A stretch of DNA of 64,000 nucleotides from Alkalimonas amylolytica (lineage in GTDB: Bacteria; Pseudomonadota; Gammaproteobacteria; Enterobacterales; Alteromonadaceae), in the NCBI RefSeq assembly GCF_900107845.1, contig NZ_FNRM01000007.1, positions 62,001 through 126,000 on the forward strand, in the 5' to 3' direction. The position numbers and the translations under genes are program-made. Under the pieces are notes generated by a model. It had not been told where the DNA came from. It did no database searches and was given only the letters and a program-made list of their open reading frames with translations. Positions 55,646 through 64,000 of this stretch are shown one piece after another; position 1 is the first letter of the stretch, and every line of letters begins with the position of its first letter.

Positions 55646-56911
55646 TTAAGTACGTTGGCGTTTCATTGACTCGAAAAACTCATCGTTGGTTTTGGTCATG
55701 CTGAGTTTGTCGATCAAAAACTCCATCGCATCGGATTCATCCATCGGATTGAGGATTTTGCGTAAAATCCACATCTTCTGCAATTCTTCCTGCGATACCA
55801 TCAGCTCTTCACGGCGGGTGCCGGAGCGGTTAAAGTCGATGGCCGGGAAGATGCGTTTTTCGGCAATTTTGCGTGCTAAATGCAGTTCCAGGTTACCGGT
55901 ACCTTTAAATTCTTCGTAGATGACTTCGTCCATCTTCGAGCCGGTATCGACCAGGGCGGTAGCGATAATGGTTAAACTGCCACCCTCTTCGACATTCCGC
56001 GCGGCGCCAAAGAAACGCTTCGGTTTGTGCAGGGCGTTGGCATCCACACCACCGGTCAGTACCTTGCCGGAGCTTGGGATCACGGTGTTGTAAGCACGGG
56101 CTAGACGGGTGATGGAGTCGAGCAGAATAATGACGTCTTTTTTGTGCTCAACCAGCCGCTTGGCTTTTTCAATCACCATCTCAGCCACCTGAACATGGCG
56201 GCTGGCCGGTTCATCGAAGGTTGAGGCAATCACTTCGCCTTTCACCAGTCGCTGCATCTCGGTGACTTCTTCCGGCCGCTCATCAATCAGCAGCACCATC
56301 AGCACGCACTCAGGGTGGTTGGCGGCAATCGACTGAGCAATGTTTTGCAACAGCAGGGTTTTACCGGCTTTCGGCGGGGCCACAATCAGGCCGCGCTGGC
56401 CACGGCCAATCGGCGAGGCCAAATCCAGTACCCGGGCCGTGATGTCTTCGGTACTGCCGTTGCCACGCTCCATTCGCAGGCGGTCATTGGCATGCAGCGG
56501 CGTTAAGTTTTCGAACAGGATCTTATTGCGGGCGTGCTCTGGCTTGCCAAAGTTCACTTCGCTTACTTTTAGTAGCGCAAAGTAACGCTCGCCTTCTTTC
56601 GGAGGCCGGATCAGGCCATCTATGGTGTCACCGGTACGTAAGTTAAAACGGCGGATCTGGCTGGGCGAGACGTAAATATCGTCCGGACCTGCCAGGTATG
56701 AGCTGTCGCCAGAGCGCAAGAAGCCGAAGCCATCCTGCAGAATCTCCAGTACGCCACCGCCATAAATCTCCTCACCTTTTTTGGCGTGAGATTTTAAAAT
56801 GGCGAAGATGATGTCCTGCTTGCGCAGACGAGCCATGCTGTCTAAGCCCATGGACTCGGCTAATTCCACCAGTTCATTGATTGGCTTACTTTTTAATTCT
56901 GTTAAATGCAT
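55646..56911 (-). CDS. rho: Transcription termination factor Rho
   Basis: A 421-residue hexameric RNA helicase. N-terminal RNA-binding domain: [38 protein letters not shown] and [35 protein letters not shown]. ATPase: Walker [31 protein letters not shown], and the Q-loop/R-loop region [26 protein letters not shown]. No extra insert is present. Its ~220-base leader after trxA may be autoregulated as in enteric bacteria, but no leader peptide can be supported. Confidence 0.97.
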   Translation of the reverse strand: MHLTELKSKPINELVELAESMGLDSMARLRKQDIIFAILKSHAKKGEEIYGGGVLEILQDGFGFLRSGDSSYLAGPDDIYVSPSQIRRFNLRTGDTIDGLIRPPKEGERYFALLKVSEVNFGKPEHARNKILFENLTPLHANDRLRMERGNGSTEDITARVLDLASPIGRGQRGLIVAPPKAGKTLLLQNIAQSIAANHPECVLMVLLIDERPEEVTEMQRLVKGEVIASTFDEPASRHVQVAEMVIEKAKRLVEHKKDVIILLDSITRLARAYNTVIPSSGKVLTGGVDANALHKPKRFFGAARNVEEGGSLTIIATALVDTGSKMDEVIYEEFKGTGNLELHLARKIAEKRIFPAIDFNRSGTRREELMVSQEELQKMWILRKILNPMDESDAMEFLIDKLSMTKTNDEFFESMKRQRT

Positions 56912-57080
56912 AATTGATGGGTTCTAGTTGATCAAAATAAGGGTTGTTAGCTTATCAGCGGGTTTGAAAAGGTTTGGAGTTGGTCTACTCGACAGACAAG
57001 CGTGGTCATGGGTGTTGTACTGCCAACAACAATAGCAGGTGATGGCGCAGTCGTCTATATGTGATCCATAAAAACTGTGT

Positions 57081-57124
57081 AAAAAGTCAGCAGCATGGCA
57101 GAGACTGATGTCGTCTGCCATGCT
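57081..57124 (-). terminator. Terminator between trxA and rho
   Basis: Minus-strand stem AGCATGGCAGA/TCTGCCATGCT (57124-57114 with 57102-57092), then GCTGAC and five T (57085-57081). It lies eleven bases after the trxA stop and separates trxA transcripts from rho. Confidence 0.8.
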
Positions 57125-57134
57125 GTTACTGTGA

Positions 57135-57461
57135 TCAGATGTTGCTATCGAGGAACTCTTTCAGTTGTGTTTTGGACAAAGCACCAACCTTGGTAGCTGC
57201 AACCTGGCCATTTTTAAACAACAACAGGGTAGGAATGCCACGAATGCCGTATTTAGGCGACGTATTCGGGTTTTGATCGATATTCAGCTTGGCAATGGTG
57301 ACTTTTCCTTGATATTCACCTGCTACATCGTCCAGAATGGGCGCGATCATTTTACAAGGGCCACACCATTCAGCCCAAAAATCGACTAAAACAGGTTGTT
57401 CAGCGTTCAGTACATCGGTTTCAAAACTATCGTCTGAAACATGTAAAATCAGGTCACTCAT
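57135..57461 (-). CDS. trxA: Thioredoxin 1
   Basis: A 108-residue thioredoxin with active site [13 protein letters not shown] and cis-Pro loop [12 protein letters not shown]. General cytoplasmic disulphide reductant; it would also feed electrons to the DsbD/ScsB-like protein at 29757. Divergent from rhlB, in the conserved gammaproteobacterial order rho, trxA, rhlB, gppA. Confidence 0.97.
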   Translation of the reverse strand: MSDLILHVSDDSFETDVLNAEQPVLVDFWAEWCGPCKMIAPILDDVAGEYQGKVTIAKLNIDQNPNTSPKYGIRGIPTLLLFKNGQVAATKVGALSKTQLKEFLDSNI

Positions 57462-57564
57462 TGATTGTCTCCGTTATTGAACTGGGCAGATCGACTGCAA
57501 AAAATGTCATCAATTTAAACGCGGCTGTTTCCTAATGCAAGGCGAACAGTTATGCTAGGCTGGT

Positions 57565-58848
57565 ATGAATAAAACACACTTAACATCGCACAAATTCGCT
57601 GATTTCGCATTGGCACCACAGATCCTGGACGCACTGAACAGTCTGGGTTTTAGCTATTGTACTCCAATCCAGGCACAGTGTCTGCCCCTGGCGCTAAAGG
57701 GCAAAGACATTGCTGGCCAGGCACAGACCGGAACCGGTAAAACCCTGGCGTTTTTAACCGCTACCTTTCATTACTTACTAAACAATGAGCCCAGAGGCTC
57801 GGGGCAGCCACGCGCCATCATCATGGCTCCTACGCGTGAACTGGCGGTTCAGATCCATCAGGATGCCATGGCACTGGCAAAAAGTTCCGGTTTTCGCCTT
57901 GGCTTGATCTATGGGGGCGAAGGCTATGATTCTCAACGGCAGTTGCTGGAACAAGGCGTTGATATTCTGATTGGCACCACCGGCCGCTTGATTGATTACC
58001 AGAAACAAGGCCTGTTTCAGTTGGATCAAATTCAGGTGGTGGTTCTGGATGAAGCCGATCGCATGTTCGATCTGGGCTTTATCAAAGACATCCGCTTTTT
58101 ATTCCGTCAGATGCCGCCGGCCAACGAGCGTCTTAGCTTGTTATTTTCGGCCACCTTGTCCTACAAGGTGCAGGAGCTGGCCTTTGAGCAAATGAACGAG
58201 CCGGTGCATATCCATATTGAACCGGATCAGATGACCGCCAGCCGGATCAGCGAAGAGCTGTTCTACCCGTCCGATCCAGACAAAATGAAGCTGTTGCTGA
58301 CCTTAATGGAAGAAGAGTGGCCGGATAAAGCCATTGTCTTTGCCAACACCAAGCACAGTTGTGAGAACGTCCATGCCTGGCTGGAGGCCGATGGCCATCG
58401 TGTTGGCTTGTTAACTGGTGATGTGGTGCAAAAAAAGCGGCTGAAAATCCTGGATGATTTCACCCAGGGCCGACTGGACATTCTGGTTGCAACCGACGTG
58501 GCTGCTCGTGGCTTGCATATTCCAATGGTTAGCCATGTGTTTAACTTCGACTTGCCGGACGATTGCGAAGACTATGTGCACCGTATTGGTCGTACCGGCC
58601 GGGCTGGCGAAAGCGGCAAGGCCATCAGTTTTGCCTGTGAGCGCTATGCTCTTAACCTGACTGCTATTGAAGACTACATCCGTCATCCGTTGCCAGTCAC
58701 CCAGTACGATGCGGATGCGTTGTTAACCGATTTAACCACGCCTAAACCCCGGGCTCGCCGTCGTACCACTACTGCACGCAGTGGTGGCGGAGGCCGTGGT
58801 CGTAGCGGATCCAACCCAAATGCCAGCCGACGTCCCCGCAGTCGCTGA
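57565..58848 (+). CDS. rhlB: ATP-dependent RNA helicase RhlB
   Basis: A 427-residue DEAD-box helicase of the RNA degradosome. Start [24 protein letters not shown] is the RhlB signature; motifs [44 protein letters not shown] and [10 protein letters not shown] are complete. The C-tail is Arg/Gly rich ([20 protein letters not shown]), the part that binds RNA and RNase E. The first of two genes with gppA. Confidence 0.95.
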   Translation: MNKTHLTSHKFADFALAPQILDALNSLGFSYCTPIQAQCLPLALKGKDIAGQAQTGTGKTLAFLTATFHYLLNNEPRGSGQPRAIIMAPTRELAVQIHQDAMALAKSSGFRLGLIYGGEGYDSQRQLLEQGVDILIGTTGRLIDYQKQGLFQLDQIQVVVLDEADRMFDLGFIKDIRFLFRQMPPANERLSLLFSATLSYKVQELAFEQMNEPVHIHIEPDQMTASRISEELFYPSDPDKMKLLLTLMEEEWPDKAIVFANTKHSCENVHAWLEADGHRVGLLTGDVVQKKRLKILDDFTQGRLDILVATDVAARGLHIPMVSHVFNFDLPDDCEDYVHRIGRTGRAGESGKAISFACERYALNLTAIEDYIRHPLPVTQYDADALLTDLTTPKPRARRRTTTARSGGGGRGRSGSNPNASRRPRSR

Positions 58849-60343
58849 GCCAGCGCGCTCAGATCAGCAGGATATCTACGCCGTCATCGATCTTGGCTCC
58901 AACAGCTTTCATATGCTGATGGTCAAGGTGGTTGGCGGCAGTGTGCAGGTGATAGGCCGGGTCAAACGCAAAGTGCGGCTGGCCGCCGGTCTGAATGAAA
59001 ATCTGGTGCTTAGTCGCCGGGCCATGAAGCGGGGCTGGGAATGTCTGGCCCTTTTTGCCGAGCGGCTGCAGGATATCCCGCCGCAAAACGTGCGTATTGT
59101 CGGCACCGCAACCCTGCGGCTGGCGCGCAATGTCAAAACCTTCCTACACGATGCCGAGCACATTTTGGGCCACCCCATCCGGGTGATCAGCGGGGAAGAA
59201 GAAGCCCGCATTATCTATCTTGGCGTTGCTCATACCTCCAATTGCGAACAAAACCGCCTGGTGATTGATATCGGCGGTGCCAGCACTGAAATTGTGATTG
59301 GTAAAGGTTTTGAACCCCTCAAGCTCAGCAGCCTCCATATGGGCTGTGTCACCTTCCTCGATGCCTACTTTGCTGATGGTTTGCTGACCGAAGACAACTT
59401 TAACACCGCGATTGCGGCCGCTGAGCACACCCTGGCTCCGATTTTACCGGAGTTTACCGGGCTGGGCTGGCAGGTAGCGGTAGGCGCTTCCGGCACCGTG
59501 CAGGCCATGCAGGAAATTCTGATTGCTCAGGGCATGGATGAGACCATTACCCTGGAGCGGCTGGAAGCCATTATGCAGCAGGCAGTGGTCTGCGGCCGGC
59601 AGGATCAGCTTAGCTTGGTGGGACTGGCGCAAGAGCGCCGGCAGGTGTTTCCATCTGGCCTGGCCATTCTGATAGCTTTGTTCCGTGCTTTAGGCATCAA
59701 AGGTATGACCTTATCGGGTGGCGCCTTGCGCGAAGGCGTGCTGTACAGCATGTTGCCCGAGCTGCAGGAAAGCGATGTGCGCCACCGTACCATTGCCAGC
59801 CTGATGGTGCGCTATCATATCGATCAGCAGCACGCCAACCGGGTGGCGGATATGGCCCAGTCATTAGCACAGCAACTGAGCCCGCGCTGGTCGCTGACTG
59901 CCTTCGATGGCTTGGGCTTGTTGCATGGAGCGGCGCTGCTGCATGAGCTTGGCCTGTTGATCGAATACAAAAATCACCACCATCATGGTGCTTACATCAT
60001 CAGCCACTCCGATTTACCCGGTTTCACCCGGGCTCAGCAGCAGCTGCTGATGGCACTGGTGCACAACCACAGAGCCGATATCAATCGTGAGCTAATTGCC
60101 AAACAAACCATGACTTCGGTGTTGCTGACGGTCCGACTCAGCCGGATCCTCAGATTGGCAGTAGTATTGTCCATGCGCCGACGGCACGAGGCCTTACCCA
60201 ATGTCACTCTGACTGGCAAAGGCGAACAGTTGGTGCTGCAGCTGCCCGCTGGCTGGCTGGATCAACACCCGCTGATGCGGGCTGAACTGGAGCAGGAAGT
60301 GCAGTACCAGCAAGCCGCTGGCTGGGAGCTGGAGCTGCAGTGA
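58820..60343 (+). CDS. gppA: Guanosine-5'-triphosphate,3'-diphosphate pyrophosphatase
   Basis: A 507-residue Ppx/GppA phosphatase that converts pppGpp to ppGpp and can act on polyphosphate. Motifs: [58 protein letters not shown] and the C-terminal HD-like domain. The conserved part starts 22 codons after ATG 58820; the frame opens at 58781 inside rhlB, and either start overlaps the rhlB end. The order rhlB-gppA matches E. coli. Confidence 0.93.
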   Translation: MPADVPAVAEPARSDQQDIYAVIDLGSNSFHMLMVKVVGGSVQVIGRVKRKVRLAAGLNENLVLSRRAMKRGWECLALFAERLQDIPPQNVRIVGTATLRLARNVKTFLHDAEHILGHPIRVISGEEEARIIYLGVAHTSNCEQNRLVIDIGGASTEIVIGKGFEPLKLSSLHMGCVTFLDAYFADGLLTEDNFNTAIAAAEHTLAPILPEFTGLGWQVAVGASGTVQAMQEILIAQGMDETITLERLEAIMQQAVVCGRQDQLSLVGLAQERRQVFPSGLAILIALFRALGIKGMTLSGGALREGVLYSMLPELQESDVRHRTIASLMVRYHIDQQHANRVADMAQSLAQQLSPRWSLTAFDGLGLLHGAALLHELGLLIEYKNHHHHGAYIISHSDLPGFTRAQQQLLMALVHNHRADINRELIAKQTMTSVLLTVRLSRILRLAVVLSMRRRHEALPNVTLTGKGEQLVLQLPAGWLDQHPLMRAELEQEVQYQQAAGWELELQ

Positions 60344-60834
60344 TGGTCTTGCTGCAGCCGTGTTCAACCCCTATTCCACCTGAGCTCTGGCAGCTCAAGG
60401 TTGCTCCGGACCAACAAGACTTTGTGTTGCCCATTAGCTGCATTATTGCTGAGCAGCAGCCGAACGAGCACTTTCAGCTTGTGCATCACCAGCAGCAACT
60501 GGCAGGCTTTTTTCTGCTGGATACCGGCTACAGCCAGCAGCATGCATTTGCAGAGCCATCCGATCTTGGCCTGCGCAGTTTCTTTATTGACCAGCAGGCT
60601 CAGGGGCGGGGCATCGCCAGTGCTGTATTGCGTCAGCTGCCTGCCTATTGCCGGCAGCAATTCCCCGGTTTCAAGCGGCTGGTACTGACCGTCAATTGCC
60701 GTAATCAGTCAGCCGCTCGCTTGTACCAAAAACATGGTTTTGCAGACAGTGGCCAGTTGTATCTGGGTGGTTCAGCCGGGCCACAGCATATTTTGTGGCA
60801 ATCTCTGAGGAATGAACATGCGCTACGCCATTGA
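60343..60834 (+). CDS. GNAT family N-acetyltransferase
   Basis: A 163-residue GNAT enzyme; the start overlaps the gppA stop (TGATG). It has the acetyl-CoA loop FFIDQQAQGRGIASAVLRQL and the closing LVLTVNCRNQSAARLYQKHGFADSG. The substrate is not known. Downstream a second, shorter GNAT overlaps its end by 17 bases, so three or four genes are co-transcribed. Confidence 0.85.
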   Translation: MVLLQPCSTPIPPELWQLKVAPDQQDFVLPISCIIAEQQPNEHFQLVHHQQQLAGFFLLDTGYSQQHAFAEPSDLGLRSFFIDQQAQGRGIASAVLRQLPAYCRQQFPGFKRLVLTVNCRNQSAARLYQKHGFADSGQLYLGGSAGPQHILWQSLRNEHALRH

Positions 60835-61060
60835 GCACCAACCCGAGTTGCAGCGCTTTCGCATTGTGCAGCAAGGCGAAGAAGCTTTGCTGGAGTACCA
60901 GCTGCTTGGTGATAGTGTCGACTTCTGGCGCACCTTTGTACCGGATGCGCTGCGCGGCCAGGGCATGGCTGAGCAGTTGGTACGGCATGGGCTTAGCTGG
61001 GCGCAGCAAAAGCAACTGGCGGTACAAGCCAGCTGCTGGTATGTGCAGAAATTTTTGTGA
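60818..61060 (+). CDS. Short GNAT-like acetyltransferase (YjdJ/Gtn type)
   Basis: An 80-residue protein of the short GNAT_acetyltr_2-like group. The core is FRIVQQGEEALLEYQLLGDSVDFWRTFVPDALRGQGMAEQLVRHGLSWAQQ, with the acetyl-CoA loop RGQGMAEQLV, and the end CWYVQKFL is typical. ATG 60818 has GAGG at seven bases; ATG 60812 is the alternative. The start lies inside the previous gene. Confidence 0.85.
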   Translation: MRYAIEHQPELQRFRIVQQGEEALLEYQLLGDSVDFWRTFVPDALRGQGMAEQLVRHGLSWAQQKQLAVQASCWYVQKFL

Positions 61061-61116
61061 TCTGAACTTGTAAAAAGGAACATGCGGCCTATTAGTGACT
61101 GCTAAGGAACCTGACC

Positions 61117-61349
61117 ATGATGAACTTTTACAACCGCTACGCCAGCAAGCATTACCAAAACCGGCCATTTAAAGCTTTCATGCTGATCTTTGCTTTAATC
61201 TTAGGCTGGTTTATGAGTTACCTTGCGGATCAGTTGTATGCTTACACTGGAGCTGTGATTGTTGTAGCGGTGGTCACTAAGCATATACTTGAGTATATAG
61301 AAATGACCTATGAAAAACGTGATCAGTCTGTGGCACCGCGTGATGGTGA

Positions 61350-61356
<7 letters not shown>
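61117..61356 (+). CDS. Small membrane protein, two helices
   Basis: A 79-residue protein with two hydrophobic segments, FKAFMLIFALILGWFMSYLA and AYTGAVIVVAVVTKHILEY, and a basic N-terminus and charged C-terminus. AAGGA precedes the ATG. No family is recognised. The stop codon lies inside the terminator stem at 61350-61372. Confidence 0.7.
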
Positions 61357-63135
<1,779 letters not shown>

Positions 63136-63136
<1 letters not shown>

Positions 63137-63927
63137 CAGAGGCTGACTCCTGTGCGGTTTAATAACTGCAGGCTATTTAGCCGGCACTGCTCTTGCACCT
63201 GCTGCAAAGGCACGCCTTTTAGCCTAGCCAGTTGCTCTGCAATGGCTGGTAAATAGGCCGGCTCATTGCGCCGGCTTTTGGGCTTTGGTGCCAGATTACG
63301 TGGTAGCAGGTAAGGCGCATCGGTTTCCAGGCAGATCCGATCCAAGGGTAGGAAATGCAAAGCGGCAACCAGCTCCTGATTACGACGCTCGTCACAGAGC
63401 CAGCCAGTGATGCCAATGTAGAGCCCTAAATCCAGATAGGCTTTCAGCTGCTCGGTGTTGCCGGTAAAACAATGGGCAATGCCATGCTGGATCTGGTGTT
63501 CTTGCAGCAAGTCGTATTGTTGGTGAAATGCATCGCGCTCATGCAGGTAAACCGGTAATTGCAGCTCTTTTGCCAGCGACAATTGCTCAGAGAAAACCTT
63601 AAGTTGGCCCGCTTCCGAAGAAAAGTTGCGGTTAAAATCGAGCCCACACTCCCCGACAGCAACAATGGTATGGTCTTTCGCCAACTGACGTAACTGTTGT
63701 TGCCAACCTTCGCTGACCTGATCGGCCTGATGGGGATGTACGCCAGCTGTACTGAAGCAGACGGGATGTTGTTGACACCAGGCGATGTTCTGCTGCGCTT
63801 CCCTCAGATCCGAGGCAATCAGCAGCCAATGTTCAACCCCGGCAGCCTGAGCACGCTTTAGCAGCTCAGCCCGATCGTGATCAAACTGCGAGCTAAAGAG
63901 ATTCACGCCCAGATCAAACCAAGCCAT
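63136..63927 (-). CDS. tatD: TatD family 3'-5' exonuclease/DNase
   Basis: A 263-residue TIM-barrel metal-dependent nuclease. Start MAWFDLGVNLFSSQFDHDRAELL matches TatD itself (GVNL in place of the DxHxH of YcfH types). STAGVHPHQAD, VGECGLDFNRNF, VYLHERDAF, IAHCFTGN and LETDAPYLLPRN are the metal and active-site motifs. It acts in DNA repair of oxidative damage; it is not needed for Tat export. Its stop overlaps the GGDEF start. Confidence 0.94.
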
Positions 63928-63930
63928 CGG

Positions 63931-64000
63931 TTACTCTATCCTGCGCACACGGGTCGAGCGGTTGCTGTTATCGTTGCTAAGCACAAAAGAACCCAGCATC
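63931..64000 (-). CDS. C-terminal end of an upstream gene (partial)
   Basis: The minus-strand frame ends at TAA 63931-63933, three bases before the tatD start, and encodes at least LGSFVLSNDNSNRSTRVRRIE up to the window edge. It is likely the previous gene of the tatD operon. The family cannot be told from this fragment. Confidence 0.4.
   Translation of the reverse strand, partial: MLGSFVLSNDNSNRSTRVRRIE

Noticed and set aside
56924-57121. A 65-codon frame in the rho leader, a possible rho leader peptide
   Set aside because: It begins inside the trxA terminator stem and shows no resemblance to a known leader peptide or a good start site.

Overview
The window reads as chromosome of a free-living gammaproteobacterium. 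The neighbours trxA-rho and rhlB-gppA are arranged as in that class, and the overall gene set (TonB receptor, MipA/OmpV, ArfB, MCPs, GGDEF, methionine salvage, a Tsx-like channel) and roughly 50% GC suggest the Rheinheimera/Alishewanella/Arsukibacterium group. The genus is inferred from gene content only. No tRNA, rRNA, CRISPR array or insertion sequence was recognised.

Layout. 1-9100: the 3' end of a chemoreceptor, dbpA, an AT-richer lipase module that looks like an effector with a secreted partner protein, an acetyl-group operon (acetyl-CoA hydrolase fused to a GNAT domain, followed by a histone-deacetylase-family enzyme), arfB, a solute-binding protein and a TraB/GumN protein. 9300-24600: ppc, a LytS/LytTR-type two-component pair, a TonB receptor, a secreted serine hydrolase, and two paralogous membrane-anchored winged-helix/TPR regulators on either side of a mipA gene. 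A 30-base element occurs twice near these genes. 24600-32550: secreted amidohydrolase, GNAT, PQQ-type propeller, LysR regulator, and a DsbD/ScsB-like membrane reductase with a secreted thioredoxin-fold protein.

32825-42042 is the standout: a class I lanthipeptide-type RiPP cluster. It holds a precursor whose leader is cut by an in-frame TAG, a hairpin, a secreted alpha/beta hydrolase, LanC cyclase, full-length LanB dehydratase, a translationally coupled cysteine-free proline-rich peptide with a double-glycine leader, a HlyD-type adaptor and a C39-peptidase ABC exporter. Its first 2.5 kb is clearly AT-rich, which suggests horizontal acquisition.

42052-55532: a BNR/sialidase-fold protein, a Cache chemoreceptor with a Tsx-like channel, and a nearly complete methionine salvage locus (mtnK, mtnA, mtnD, mtnC, mtnB, a methionine-type aminotransferase and an omega-amidase). 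Each divergent mtn promoter region carries sequences resembling MetJ boxes. Pyrimidine salvage (cdd, deoA) and a lipoprotein serine hydrolase follow. 55600-64000: housekeeping genes rho, trxA, rhlB, gppA, two GNATs, a small membrane protein, hemB, a diguanylate cyclase and tatD.
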